Source: Plantactinospora soyae
GTDB lineage: Bacteria > Actinomycetota > Actinomycetes > Mycobacteriales > Micromonosporaceae
Assembly: GCF_014874095.1 (NCBI RefSeq)
Contig: NZ_JADBEB010000001.1
Span: 6,324,001-6,388,000 of the forward strand
Reading direction: 5' to 3'
DNA length: 64,000 bases
In this document: positions 1 to 8,481 of the stretch, piece after piece
Layout of the letters: each line of letters starts with the position of its first letter
Numbering within the stretch: position 1 is the stretch's first letter
Notes under the pieces: generated by a model
Told to the model about the DNA's origin: nothing
Databases searched by the model: none
Seen by the model: the letters and a program-made list of their open reading frames with translations, nothing else
Made by a program: the position numbers and the translations under genes

Positions 1-566
1 AGCGAGGCGGTGTGCGCCAGCAGGCTGGAGACCGTACCGCCCTCGCCCTGGAGGACCTGGATGATCTCGTACGCCAGCTTGTTGACGTCGTCCGGAGTCA
101 GCGCGGTGAACAGTGGCCGGAATCCGTTGAAGAGGGTGGTCAGGTCGAGCGCCGGGGTGGTCTGGGTGAGCGGGATCAGCCCGTCCGGGCGCAGTGGCGG
201 GCCGGCGCCGGCTCCCTCGGCGAGCGCGACGTAGCGCTGGCCGATCAGGTTGCGGTACCGGATCTTCGCGAGGACGGTCGAGGTCAACGGCACCTCCTCG
301 GTGATCGTCAGCGATACCTCGGCGACGCTGTTGTCGACGACTCGGATCTTGTCGACCCGGCCCACCCGTACTCCGGCGATCCGGACGTCGTCGCCGGGAA
401 GCAGGCCGGTGACGTCGGTGAACCTGGCCCGGTAGTCGGTGCCGCCGAACGAGACCGAGCCGAGGGCCTGGCCGAGCAGCGCGGTGAGCAGCAGCGTCAC
501 CACGGCGAAGGCGACGAGCTTGACCAACGACGCGACCGGAACCCGGGTAAGACTCTTCATGGTCAT
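1..566 (-). CDS. Mce family protein, C-terminus beyond window
   Basis: Open frame on the minus strand from ATG at 566 to the window edge (188 codons seen). It starts MTMKSLTRVPVASLVKLVAF, an N-terminal membrane anchor, followed by a typical Mce/MlaD domain with DVTGLLPGDDVRIAGVRVG and later YRNLIGQRYVAL. Mce proteins are exported lipid-binding subunits of actinobacterial lipid importers. It is the second Mce gene after the two YrbE permeases, so it sits in the MceB position. A second ATG lies two codons downstream at 560. The family assignment is firm; the lipid carried is not predictable. Confidence 0.88.
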   Translation of the reverse strand, partial: MTMKSLTRVPVASLVKLVAFAVVTLLLTALLGQALGSVSFGGTDYRARFTDVTGLLPGDDVRIAGVRVGRVDKIRVVDNSVAEVSLTITEEVPLTSTVLAKIRYRNLIGQRYVALAEGAGAGPPLRPDGLIPLTQTTPALDLTTLFNGFRPLFTALTPDDVNKLAYEIIQVLQGEGGTVSSLLAHTAS

Positions 567-639
567 GCCGTCTCCTCGCTTCGCTCGTCGGCGTCATGAC
601 CCGATTGGCTGAGCTGGCTGATGCCCTCGCTCCGCTCGG

Positions 640-1965
640 TCAAGGGAGGTTCACCACCGCTCCGCGTAGCAGCGGGCCCCAGAGCAGCACCGCGATGTCG
701 GGGACCTCCACCGGCAGGGTGTTGGTGGCGGCGCCGATGATCGGTTTGATCAGGTCCTGTTCCTCGGCCGTGCCGGCGTACCCCATCGCGGGCGCGGAGC
801 CGGTGGCGGGGCCCGACCCGGCTGCCGGTGGGATTCCGACCGGCAGCTTCACCGGACCGGGCCGGGAGCCGCCGTGGTCGTAGCCGTCATTGACCTGGAC
901 CTCCGGGGCCGGCGGCGACGGGTTGGGCAGTTCCCGGCACTGCGGACCGGTCCGCGCGCCGTACACCGGGTCGTCCCGGCCGGGCTGGTACGCCCCGTTG
1001 TCCCGGGTGACCTCCAGGGTGATGTGCATCCTGCCGTTCCGGAACACCTCCTCGACCCGGGGTTGCAGCGCCACCAGCCCACGCATCAGGCACGGATACT
1101 CCGGGGCGTAGGTGGCCAGCAGTTCCAGCACCGGCCGGGTCACCTCGCCGAACCGGATGAGCTGGTCGTCGTGCCGGTCGAGGAAGATCCGGGTCACGTC
1201 GGCGGCGTCGGTGGTGTCGGCGAGGAACGCGGCGAGCTGGGTGCGCTGGTCGGCGATGGTGGTCGCCGTGGGCACGACGTCCCGCAGGATGTCCAGCAGG
1301 TCCGGCAGTGCCGCGTCGTACGCGTCGAGGACGGCGGCGAGCCGGCGTACGTCCTCGGTGATCGTCGGCAGTTCGCGGTTCAGTTCCCTGAGGTAGCCGT
1401 CCAGCGCCTCCAGGTTCTTTCCGAGTTGCTCGCCCCGGCCGTCGAGCGCGGTGGCCAGCGCGGCCAGGGTGCTGGCCAGCTTGTCGGGTCGGATCGACTG
1501 GAGCAGCGGCAGTGCCGCGTCGAGCACCCGTTCCAGCTCGACCCCGTTGCGGCTGCGGTCCTGGCTGATCACCGCCCCGGCCCGGATCGGTCCGGCGGTG
1601 GAGTCGGGTGGGGCGAGCAGTGCGACGTACCGCTCGCCGAAGAGGGTCTTCGGCAGCAGTCGGGCGCTGACGTCGGCCGGAATCCGTCCGATCAGCGCCG
1701 GGTCGAGCGCGAGCCGGAGCCGGGCCTGGTCGCCGTCGCTGTCGATCTCGCGTACCTCGCCGACCGGCACACCACGCAGTTTCACGTCCGCGCCGGGGCT
1801 GAGCTGCATTCCGGTCGCTCCGGTGTAGAGGGTCACCCAAGCGACCGGGGTGAACACCTTGCGGTACTGGAGGACGGCGAGCGACAGCGCCGCGGCCAGT
1901 ACCACCACGAAGACGACGCCGAGTACCCGCCGACCGGCGACCGATCCACGATGTTCCATGCTCAT
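640..1965 (-). CDS. Mce family protein (first Mce subunit)
   Basis: 441 residues with an N-terminal transmembrane anchor (about residues 13-30), an MlaD/Mce domain (VTLYTGATGMQLSPGADVKL, then GVPVGEVREI) and a long helical region with the Mce C-terminal conserved segment. The tail from about residue 345 is Pro/Gly-rich (PNPSPPAPEVQVNDGYDHGG). It begins 4 bp after the YrbE stop, so it is co-transcribed with the permeases and the ATPase, in the standard order ATPase-YrbE-YrbE-Mce. Expected role: extracytoplasmic lipid-binding shaft of an Mce importer. A start two codons later (MEHRG) is possible. Confidence 0.92.
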   Translation of the reverse strand: MSMEHRGSVAGRRVLGVVFVVVLAAALSLAVLQYRKVFTPVAWVTLYTGATGMQLSPGADVKLRGVPVGEVREIDSDGDQARLRLALDPALIGRIPADVSARLLPKTLFGERYVALLAPPDSTAGPIRAGAVISQDRSRNGVELERVLDAALPLLQSIRPDKLASTLAALATALDGRGEQLGKNLEALDGYLRELNRELPTITEDVRRLAAVLDAYDAALPDLLDILRDVVPTATTIADQRTQLAAFLADTTDAADVTRIFLDRHDDQLIRFGEVTRPVLELLATYAPEYPCLMRGLVALQPRVEEVFRNGRMHITLEVTRDNGAYQPGRDDPVYGARTGPQCRELPNPSPPAPEVQVNDGYDHGGSRPGPVKLPVGIPPAAGSGPATGSAPAMGYAGTAEEQDLIKPIIGAATNTLPVEVPDIAVLLWGPLLRGAVVNLP

Positions 1966-1969
1966 CCGT

Positions 1970-2773
1970 TCACCCCGCGATCCGGACGGTCGTGGTCGCG
2001 CCCCAGATGGCCAGCGACAGGAAGAAGTCGACGATGTTGACCGAGACGATCGCCGTGCGTACGGCGCGGCCGACGGCCACTCCGACGCCGGCCGGTCCGC
2101 CGCTGGCGGTGTAGCCGTAGTAGCAGTGCACCAGGACGACTATCAGGCTGAACACCATCACCTTGCCGAACGACCAGAGCACGTCCACCGGAGGCAGGAA
2201 GAGGTGGAAGTAGTAGTCGTAGGTGCCCGCCGACTGTCCGAAGTAGAAGATTGCGATGGTCCGGGTGGCGAGGTAGCTGGAGAGCAGGCCGAGCACGTAC
2301 AGCGGGATGACCGCGACGAAGCCGGCGATCATGCGGGTGGTGACCAGGAACGGCAGCGACGGTACGCCCATCACCTCCAGGGCGTCGACCTCCTCGGAGA
2401 TCCGCATCGCCCCGAGCTGGGCGGTGAACCCGCACCCCACCGTCGCCGACAGCGCCAGCGCGGCGACCAGTGGCGCGATCTCCCGGGTGTTGAAGTACGC
2501 CGAGACGAAACCGGTGAAGGCGCTGCTGCCGAGCTGGTTGAGCGCCTGGTAGCCCTGTAGCCCGACCTCCGTGCCGGTGAAGAAGGTCAGGAAGCAGATC
2601 ACCCCGACCGTGCCACCGGTCACCGCCAGCGCGCCCCGACCGAAGCTGATCTCGGCCAGCAGGCGGACCACCTCGCGCTTGTACCGGCGCAGCGTGCGCG
2701 GCGCCCAGGCGAACGCGCGCAGGTAGAAGGCGAGTTGCCCGCCCAGGTCGTCGAGGGTACGCAGTACCGGCAT
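1970..2773 (-). CDS. YrbE/MlaE-type permease (second YrbE)
   Basis: 267 residues, multi-spanning, MlaE family. Family landmarks are visible: SFGRGALAVTGGTVGV near the N-terminus, GAMRISEEVDALEVMGV (the conserved coupling-helix segment that contacts the ATPase) near the middle, and a C-terminal hydrophobic helix. It follows the other permease with 1 bp between stop and start and precedes the first Mce gene. Together the two YrbE proteins form the heterodimeric membrane channel of an Mce lipid importer in the cytoplasmic membrane. Confidence 0.93.
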   Translation of the reverse strand: MPVLRTLDDLGGQLAFYLRAFAWAPRTLRRYKREVVRLLAEISFGRGALAVTGGTVGVICFLTFFTGTEVGLQGYQALNQLGSSAFTGFVSAYFNTREIAPLVAALALSATVGCGFTAQLGAMRISEEVDALEVMGVPSLPFLVTTRMIAGFVAVIPLYVLGLLSSYLATRTIAIFYFGQSAGTYDYYFHLFLPPVDVLWSFGKVMVFSLIVVLVHCYYGYTASGGPAGVGVAVGRAVRTAIVSVNIVDFFLSLAIWGATTTVRIAG

Positions 2774-2774
2774 C

Positions 2775-3641
2775 TCACATCCCCCGCTGCGGTACGAGTT
2801 GGAAGTAGACCGCGGTGATGACGAAGTTCAGCGCGAAGAGCAGCATGAATGTGATCACCACGCTCTGGTTGACCGCGTCGCCGACCCCCTTCGGCCCGCC
2901 CTTCGCGGTCATCCCGTGGTACGACGCCACCAGCGCCGCGACCGCACCGAACAGCAGCGCCTTCACCTCCCCGACGATCAGGTCCGGAAACTGGCCCAGG
3001 GCCTCGAAACTGGCCAGGTACGCGCCCGGGGTGCCGCCCTGGAGGACCACGTTGAAGAAGTAGCCGCCGGCCACGCCGACGACGCTGACCAGCCCGTTGA
3101 GCAGTACGGCGACCAGCATCGAGGCCACGATCCGGGGTACGACCAGCCGGTGCACCGGATCGATCCCGAGTACCTCCATCGCGTCCAGTTCCTCGCGGAT
3201 CTTCCGGGCGCCCAGGTCGGCGCAGATCGCCGAACCACCGGCACCGGCGATGATCAGCGCTGTCACGATCGGGCTGGCCTCGCGTACCACCGCGAGCACG
3301 GAGGCGGCACCGGTGAACGACTGGGCGCCGAGCTGACGTACCAGGGAACCGAGTTGCAGCGCGATCACCGCGCCGAACGGGATCGCCACCAGCGCCGCCG
3401 GCAGGATCGACACCGAGCTGATGAACCAGGCCTGCTGCACGAACTCCCGGACCTGGAAGGGACGCCGGAACATGCTGCGCAGCGCGTCCAGGCAGAACGC
3501 GAAGAAGTGCCCGGGGCCGCGCAGCCCGGCGGCGAACCGGCCGCCCGCCCACTCTCCGCCCGCCGCCGGCCCGGCCATCGTCGGCCCGTCCGCCGCCGGC
3601 CCGGCCGTGGTGGGCTCGTCCGCCCTCGGCTCGCCGCTCAC
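2775..3641 (-). CDS. YrbE/MlaE-type permease (first YrbE)
   Basis: 288 residues from a GTG at 3641 that overlaps the ATPase stop (GTGA). A longer frame exists upstream, but it lies wholly inside the ATPase C-terminus, so the overlapping GTG is preferred. The N-terminus is a low-complexity tail (residues about 1-35, repeated GPAADGPTMAGPAAGG), then the MlaE domain with the coupling motif KIREELDAMEVLGIDPVHRL and the conserved C-terminal GMTAKGGPKGVGDAVNQSVV. Partner of the permease encoded at 1970-2773. Confidence 0.93.
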   Translation of the reverse strand: MSGEPRADEPTTAGPAADGPTMAGPAAGGEWAGGRFAAGLRGPGHFFAFCLDALRSMFRRPFQVREFVQQAWFISSVSILPAALVAIPFGAVIALQLGSLVRQLGAQSFTGAASVLAVVREASPIVTALIIAGAGGSAICADLGARKIREELDAMEVLGIDPVHRLVVPRIVASMLVAVLLNGLVSVVGVAGGYFFNVVLQGGTPGAYLASFEALGQFPDLIVGEVKALLFGAVAALVASYHGMTAKGGPKGVGDAVNQSVVITFMLLFALNFVITAVYFQLVPQRGM

Positions 3642-4627
3642 CGCAGCACCTCGTCGGGTTGCCACCCGCCGGGTTGCCAGGCGCTGCCGTCCGCGTTCCG
3701 GAACGATCCGGTCGGCGGGTCGACGCCGTGCTCCGCGCACCACTGCCCGGGTGGTTGCTCCGCCCGTCGGGGACGCCCGTCGGAGGGGCGGAGTTGCAGC
3801 GGGATCGGCGGCAGTGGTGGGAGTTCCACCCCGGCCTCGGCCTCGGCCCGCAACTCGTCGGAGTCCTTCTCCTCGGCCATCCCGATCGGACCGATCCGCT
3901 GTGCGTTGAGAAACTGCCGGACCACCGGCTCGGTGCTGGAGAGCAGCATCTCGCGCGGCCCGAACATGGCCAGGTGGCCGTGGTAGATCAGCCCGATGTT
4001 GTCCGGCACCGTACGCGCGGTGTTGATGTCGTGCGTGACGATCAGGAAGGTCGCCCCGGTCTGCTGGTTGAGGTCGATGATGAGTTGGTTGAGGTACGCG
4101 GTGCGGACCGGGTCGAGTCCGGAGTCGGGCTCGTCGAAGAGGATGATCCGGGGGTCCAGCACCAGGGCCCGGGCCAGCCCGGCCCGTTTACGCATGCCGC
4201 CGGAAATCTGACCCGGCAGTTTCCGCTCCGCGCCGAGCAGCCCGACCATCTCCAGTTTCTCGTGCACCAAGGCCCTGATCTGGGACTCCGACTTGCGGGT
4301 GTGCTCACGCAGCGGAAAGGCGACGTTGTCGTAGATGCTCATCGAGCCGAACAGTGCGCCGTCCTGGAACAGCACGCCGAAGAGCTTGCGGACCTCGTAC
4401 AGGGCGCGTTCGGAGAGCCGGGGGAGATTCTGGTCCTCGATCCAGATCGCGCCCCGGTCGGGCTTCAGCAGTCCGACGAGCGTCTTGAGGAACACCGACT
4501 TGCCGGTGCCGGACGGGCCGAGCAACACCGAGATCTCGCCGGCCGGCAGGGTCAGACTCACGTCGGACCAGACCGGCTGACCGCCGAAGGACTTGGTCAG
4601 CCCTTCGACGCGCACCTCGACGCCCAT
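3638..4627 (-). CDS. Mce-system ABC ATPase (MlaF/Mkl-like)
   Basis: 329 residues from ATG at 4627 (MGVEVRVEGLTKSFGGQPVW); a longer frame upstream is non-coding. Walker A LGPSGTGKS, signature SGGMRKRAG and Walker B ILFDEPDSGLDP are intact, with the H-loop in IVTHDINTA. This is the MlaF/MceG (Mkl) type that energises YrbE-Mce lipid uptake. About 60 residues follow the usual end of the family and close with a W-rich motif (GSAWQPGGWQPDEVLR), resembling the SHOCT-like or DUF2510-like tails of actinobacterial proteins. It is first in the operon; its promoter should lie in the 216-bp divergent gap towards the sigma gene at 4844. Confidence 0.93.
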   Translation of the reverse strand: MGVEVRVEGLTKSFGGQPVWSDVSLTLPAGEISVLLGPSGTGKSVFLKTLVGLLKPDRGAIWIEDQNLPRLSERALYEVRKLFGVLFQDGALFGSMSIYDNVAFPLREHTRKSESQIRALVHEKLEMVGLLGAERKLPGQISGGMRKRAGLARALVLDPRIILFDEPDSGLDPVRTAYLNQLIIDLNQQTGATFLIVTHDINTARTVPDNIGLIYHGHLAMFGPREMLLSSTEPVVRQFLNAQRIGPIGMAEEKDSDELRAEAEAGVELPPLPPIPLQLRPSDGRPRRAEQPPGQWCAEHGVDPPTGSFRNADGSAWQPGGWQPDEVLR

Positions 4628-4843
4628 CCGTGCTCCCGCCCGCCGCACTCCGCTGGACGTCTCCGTCCACCGCCGTCTGTGGTGGACATCGCGCCAACCC
4701 CGTCCGGCGTAACAGCGATAGCGGGTAATTCTTCGATTACTTTGTGTTCTGTGGTCGGTGGTCCGGACCCCAGCGGTGGTGTGAACTCCAGGGTGCCGAT
4801 ACGGTGCGGTCAACCCACCGGTAACGAAGGTGCAGCCGCATAG

Positions 4844-5422
4844 ATGACCGCAGCACCCGAGACAGATCTCGTCGCTCGGGCCGCCCGTCGCGACCCCGAG
4901 GCGACGGCGACGCTGCTCGCCGAGGTCCGCCCCGGTCTGGTCCGATACTGTCGGGCCCGGCTGGGCCGCATCGGCGGCGCGTACGCCACCGCCGACGACG
5001 TGGCCCAGGAGGTGTGCCTGGCCGTGCTGCGCGCGTTGCCGCGCTACCGCGACGAGGGCCGCCCGTTCTCCGCCTTCCTGTACGGGATCGCCGCGCACAA
5101 GGTCGCCGACGCCCAGCGGGCCGCCATCCGGGACTCCGCCGTCACGGCACCTGCCGCACTGCCCGACGGCCCGGACGCCGATCCCGGCCCCGAGCAGCGG
5201 GCCGTCGCGACCGATCTCGCGCGCCGGCTCTCCGCGTTGCTGGCCCGGCTGACCGAGGTGCAGCGGGAGATCGTCCTGCTCCGGGTGGCGGTCGGGCTGA
5301 CCGCCGACGAGGTGGGCGTCATCGTGGGGATGTCGGCCGCCGCCGTCCGGGTGACCCAGTCGCGTGCCCTCGCCCGGCTGCGCGCGCTCGCCGGCACCGC
5401 CCTGGACGAGGTCGCCGCATGA
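4844..5422 (+). CDS. ECF sigma factor, SigD-like
   Basis: 192 residues. Region 2 is at about residues 25-90 (ADDVAQEVCLAVLRALPRYR, then FLYGIAAHKVADAQRAA) and region 4 at about 120-180 (LLARLTEVQREIVLLRVAVG, then TADEVGVIVGMSAAAVRVTQ). This matches the actinobacterial SigD group. The stop overlaps the next ATG (ATGA), coupling it to an anti-sigma gene, which supports the assignment. In mycobacteria SigD is restrained by RsdA and released by proteolysis; the same control is inferred here. It diverges from the Mce operon across 216 bp. Confidence 0.9.
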   Translation: MTAAPETDLVARAARRDPEATATLLAEVRPGLVRYCRARLGRIGGAYATADDVAQEVCLAVLRALPRYRDEGRPFSAFLYGIAAHKVADAQRAAIRDSAVTAPAALPDGPDADPGPEQRAVATDLARRLSALLARLTEVQREIVLLRVAVGLTADEVGVIVGMSAAAVRVTQSRALARLRALAGTALDEVAA

Positions 5423-6648
5423 GTAACCTGCGGGACGGTGCAGAACGAGGCGACGGCGTGGGGGAGCGGAGCGGTGACGTGACCGGACGGGACGGTGACC
5501 TGGCCCGGCCGGGCCGCACCCCGGCCGAGCTGTTGCCGGAGAACCCGGAGCTGGTCGAGCCGTTGCCGGAAGACCCGGATCTGGTCGAGCCGTTGTCGGA
5601 TCTGGCCGGGCCCGGGGAGCGGCTGCCGGACGAGTCGGTGGGCCCGGACGGCAGTGCCGGGGACCTGGTCGGAATCGCGTTGATCGAGCCGGATTTGGCC
5701 GTACTCGTCGCCGACGACCTGCTGCTCGACGCCCTGGGCCGGGGCGAGGCGGCGCCGGCCGACGACCCGCTCGCCGCGCTGCTGGCGGCCTGGCAGACGG
5801 ACCTCGACGCCGAGCAGCCGGCCGGCCCGGTCGACGATCCCGCGGTGGTCCGGACGATGCCGTCCTCGGTGGCCTCCCGCCGTCCGGGAACGCCGACCGG
5901 AGCCCCTTCCGGCCGAGCCTCCGCGGCGGACAGGACGCCGACCCGGGTACGCCCACCTCGACCGGGGCCGCCCGAGGGTCCCGGCCGGCCCGGTCGACTC
6001 CGCCCCGATCCGCCGCGACCCGTGCCGGGGCTCCGACCTCGGCGGAAAGGGCTGTTCCGGCGACTGGCGCTCGCCGCCGTGGTCGTGATCGTCGCCACCG
6101 CCCTGCTGGGGCTCGGCGTCAACCGGGCGGGGCCGACGAGTCCGTTGTGGCCGATCGCGTCAGCGGTCTATCCCGACCGGTCGGCCGTCCGCGTCGTCGA
6201 GCACACGCTCACGCTCGCCGAGGACGCCGTGGCCGCAGGCCGGTACGACGACGCACGTCAGCGGCTGGACCAGGCTCTCGCCCAGGTCGCGGAGGTACGT
6301 CATCCGGCACCGGCGGAACGCCTGCGGGCCGACATCGAACGGATCCGGCGCGGGCTGCCCGGTACGGGGCCGGACGAGGTGGAGCCGGACGGGAGTACGA
6401 CGTCGGGCGCTGTCCCGGCCGTACCCGTGCCGGCGACCTCACCTCCGGGTGGCCGTCCGACGCCGACGCGTACGCCGGCCGGAGTCGAGTCCTCGGCCGG
6501 GCGGCCACCCGCTGCCTCGGATCCGCCGGTCAATCCGTCACCCCGGCAGTTGCTGCCGTTGCCCGTACCGGTGCTGCCGTCGTTGCTGCCCTCGGGGCTT
6601 CCGGTGCTGCCGAGCGGCGGTTGCCTGCTGATCTGCCCACGGGACTGA
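5419..6648 (+). CDS. Membrane anti-sigma factor, RsdA-like
   Basis: 409 residues from the ATG at 5419 overlapping the sigma stop. The N-terminal half is cytoplasmic and acidic, with a duplicated ELVEPLPEDPDLVEPL stretch. A segment LLLDALGRGEAAPADDPLAA at about residues 100-120 fits the sigma-binding helix of RsdA. A Pro/Arg-rich linker leads to one transmembrane helix (about 218-236, LALAAVVVIVATALLGLGV). The extracytoplasmic part has a short helical repeat (TLTLAEDAVAAGRYDDARQR) and a very Pro/Leu-rich end that finishes CLLICPRD. Role: tethers and inhibits the adjacent sigma factor. The identification rests on operon position, the binding-helix match and topology. Confidence 0.85.
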   Translation: MSNLRDGAERGDGVGERSGDVTGRDGDLARPGRTPAELLPENPELVEPLPEDPDLVEPLSDLAGPGERLPDESVGPDGSAGDLVGIALIEPDLAVLVADDLLLDALGRGEAAPADDPLAALLAAWQTDLDAEQPAGPVDDPAVVRTMPSSVASRRPGTPTGAPSGRASAADRTPTRVRPPRPGPPEGPGRPGRLRPDPPRPVPGLRPRRKGLFRRLALAAVVVIVATALLGLGVNRAGPTSPLWPIASAVYPDRSAVRVVEHTLTLAEDAVAAGRYDDARQRLDQALAQVAEVRHPAPAERLRADIERIRRGLPGTGPDEVEPDGSTTSGAVPAVPVPATSPPGGRPTPTRTPAGVESSAGRPPAASDPPVNPSPRQLLPLPVPVLPSLLPSGLPVLPSGGCLLICPRD

Positions 6649-7210
6649 ACAGCCGAGATGAGTGCACTCTAAAAATCGCCCTCACAACGCGCAGCCCCGT
6701 CTAGAGACCTTTCGGGTTGGGGTCTGTGTCTGGTCCACCTTGAAGCTTTCGGGTGATCGTCTCGGCAGGGGTGTCGAGTTGTGCTGATCGCATGTGGTAC
6801 GGCGGTGGCGTGGACCAGGTAGAACGTGGACGACAGGGCGGGTGCGGCGGTCGCTCGGGTCCGGCGGTGGCCAACAACTGGAAGCGGAGTTGGAGTTCGG
6901 CGAGCGACAACGCGCCAGTACTTGCGTGTAGGGGAATCCTCCGCGTTGCGACCTGCGAGTGGTGACTGCAGCCGGCAACACGGCCGGCAGGTAGCTCGCC
7001 GACTGACCGGCGAGCAGCGCGGCCAAGCCGAAGAGGGTGCGATCGCGTGCCGGAGCGGCCCAGTCTGCGGCCCGTACGACCAGAAACGGGAGCAAGACGG
7101 AGTCGATGGCCGCCACCTGTCATCCGGGCTCTCGAGGCAGGCGGGTTGTGGTGAGTGCATCGTTGGGTGATGTCCGGCAAGCTTTGCTTCCAAGGCTTAG
7201 GTTGCACGCT
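6649..7210. other. 562-bp stretch without a convincing gene
   Basis: Several overlapping frames exist but none has steady codon bias, a ribosome-binding site and a recognisable product. The best trace is on the minus strand from 7116 downwards: about 55 residues with two hydrophobic runs (SVLLPFLVVRAADWA and LFGLAALLAGQSAS), after which coding character shifts frame and fades. This may be a decayed membrane-protein gene. GC is lower than in the flanking genes. Confidence 0.4.
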
Positions 7211-7426
7211 ATGAATAGACGAGCGCAGATCGGCTATCTGTTGGTCATCGTCGGCTTGGCGGTGGCCGGGTTCTTCCTGGAGGTTCTGCCCTGGTGGGGG
7301 CTCATCCTGATTGGCGTGATCGCCATGCTGCCGGTGGTCGTGGCCGACTGGGTTGTCTCGGCCCGTCGGAAGAAGCGCAGCGTCATCCAGCCGGACGAGT
7401 CTTGCCGCCGTCCCATCAGCCACTGA
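7211..7426 (+). CDS. Small two-helix membrane protein, hypothetical
   Basis: 71 residues from ATG 7211. Two hydrophobic helices (about residues 8-24 and 28-46, GYLLVIVGLAVAGFFLEVL and LILIGVIAMLPVVVADWVV) are followed by a basic tail (SARRKKRS). The topology looks genuine for a small integral membrane protein. The ribosome-binding site is weak (AGG about 13 bases upstream) and the region around it is decayed, so expression is uncertain. No function is recognised. Confidence 0.4.
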   Translation: MNRRAQIGYLLVIVGLAVAGFFLEVLPWWGLILIGVIAMLPVVVADWVVSARRKKRSVIQPDESCRRPISH

Positions 7427-7433
7427 CGCGCAC

Positions 7434-7583
7434 CCGAGCATCGAGCCTGTCCTGGGTGACATAGCGAAGGTGCTACAAGTCTCGATCGCCGAGTTGAATG
7501 CGCCGCTAGTTCCGCCGATTACGGCTGGCTTGTCGGCCACAATCCTCGGCGAACGAGGCGATCAAGGTAGTCGAGCAGCCTGA
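7434..7583 (+). pseudogene. C-terminal relic of an XRE/HTH regulator
   Basis: The frame reads PSIEPVLGDIAKVLQVSIAE and then LNAPLVPPITAGL, which fits the end of an XRE-type helix-turn-helix domain (the usual pattern is PSxxTLxxIAxALxVSxxEL). No start codon or N-terminal helices precede it in frame: the frame upstream overlaps the small membrane protein gene and is not HTH-like. Interpreted as the 3' remnant of a regulator gene lost by deletion. Confidence 0.4.
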
Positions 7584-7866
7584 CCTCGCTGCGAACGAGC
7601 CTCTCACGCTCGGGCCTCGGCAGATCGGCAAGCAGGTCCGGAAAGTGTTCATGCTGCGGTACAAACACCAGGGAACCAGAGTAATCGCGGCAGTTCGAGC
7701 ACCACACCAGTCCAATGCAGCGCTCGTTGAGGCTGTCGCCGGAGGACGCGTGGAAGCGGTACCTGTGGGAGTAGGTTTCACCGGCACACGCGGCGGCACC
7801 ACCATCATGGACCCCGTGAATCGTGCTGACCTTTGACCATGACCACTTGGCAGATGCGCGCCCCAT
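7519..7866 (-). CDS. Conserved Cys-containing hypothetical protein
   Basis: Up to 115 residues. The part after about residue 20 looks like a real actinobacterial protein: GETYSHRYRFHASSGDSLNE, then CIGLVWCSNCRDYSGSLVFV, then a helical RPERERLVRSEVRLLDYLDR. The CxxC (CSNC) with a possible partner Cys near the start (AAACAGETYS) suggests a small zinc or redox site. The first 18 residues may be spurious. The best visible start is ATG at 7866, with a weak GGGAAG upstream. No function is known to me. It is convergent with the HTH relic at 7434-7583, which it overlaps. Confidence 0.55.
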   Translation of the reverse strand: MGRASAKWSWSKVSTIHGVHDGGAAACAGETYSHRYRFHASSGDSLNERCIGLVWCSNCRDYSGSLVFVPQHEHFPDLLADLPRPERERLVRSEVRLLDYLDRLVRRGLWPTSQP

Positions 7867-8036
7867 GACCCTTATTCTTCCCTGGCCAAAACGTCCCCAC
7901 CGCCATCCGGATCTGGTAGCCGCCGTCCGTGCGCGCTGCCCCAGCCGTAGTCGTCACGCTTCGTAACCGGGTTGCCGTGCCGGTCGACATCCGGAACTGA
8001 CGCAGCCGTTGCCCGCCCGGTATGGCCCGGTCCGGT

Positions 8037-8426
8037 TCAGCCGGCGGCGGCGTCCTGGTCGTGCCGCTGGCGCGCCGCCCGGATGTCGTCTCGGTGTGTG
8101 CTGGCCCACTCGTCCAGGGCGATGAGGGGGACGAGCAGGGTCCGGCCGAGGTCGGTCAGCTCGTAGTCGACCCGGGGTGGCACGCTCGCGTGCGCCGTAC
8201 GGCTGACCAGGCCGTCGCGGACCAGGGCACGAAGGGTCAGCGTCAACATGCGTTGGCTGATCCCGTCGATGGCGCGGTGCAGTTCGGTGAAGCGGTGCGT
8301 ACGCCGACCGAGGAGCACCACGATCGACACGCTCCACTTGTCGCCCACCCGGTCCAGCACCTCACGAACCGGGCAGTCGCCGTCCGCGTCCGGGGTGAAG
8401 GGAACACGGGTGTTCGTAGCTGACAT
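8037..8426 (-). CDS. HxlR family transcriptional regulator
   Basis: 129 residues, full-length HxlR winged helix: CPVREVLDRVGDKWSVSIVV, then FTELHRAIDGISQRMLTLTL, then SVPPRVDYELTDLGRTLLVP. The Cys at residue 18 is in the position used by redox-sensing HxlR/HypR-type regulators. The start is preceded by an excellent AGGAGG site. It diverges across 75 bp from a peptide gene and a DsbA-type oxidoreductase gene, so control of those genes is likely, possibly in response to electrophiles or thiol oxidation (inference). Confidence 0.9.
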   Translation of the reverse strand: MSATNTRVPFTPDADGDCPVREVLDRVGDKWSVSIVVLLGRRTHRFTELHRAIDGISQRMLTLTLRALVRDGLVSRTAHASVPPRVDYELTDLGRTLLVPLIALDEWASTHRDDIRAARQRHDQDAAAG

Positions 8427-8481
8427 GTATGTGCCTCCTGACGGTCGTTTCCATGCTGACGCATAATTGGGCTACGAACAA

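Noticed and set aside
12-599. 195-residue plus-strand frame at the left edge
   Set aside because: It is antisense to the Mce gene (1-566), whose minus-strand translation shows a clear Mce domain; the plus frame is GC-driven Arg/Gly/Asp shadow.
874-2040. 388-residue plus-strand frame
   Set aside because: Antisense shadow of the Mce/YrbE genes; composition is the usual Gly/Val/Gln/Arg pattern of a reversed GC-rich frame and there is no ribosome-binding site.
6682-7116. 144-residue minus-strand frame with hydrophobic N-terminus
   Set aside because: Coding character fades after about 55 residues and jumps frame; treated as possible decay within a gene-free stretch.
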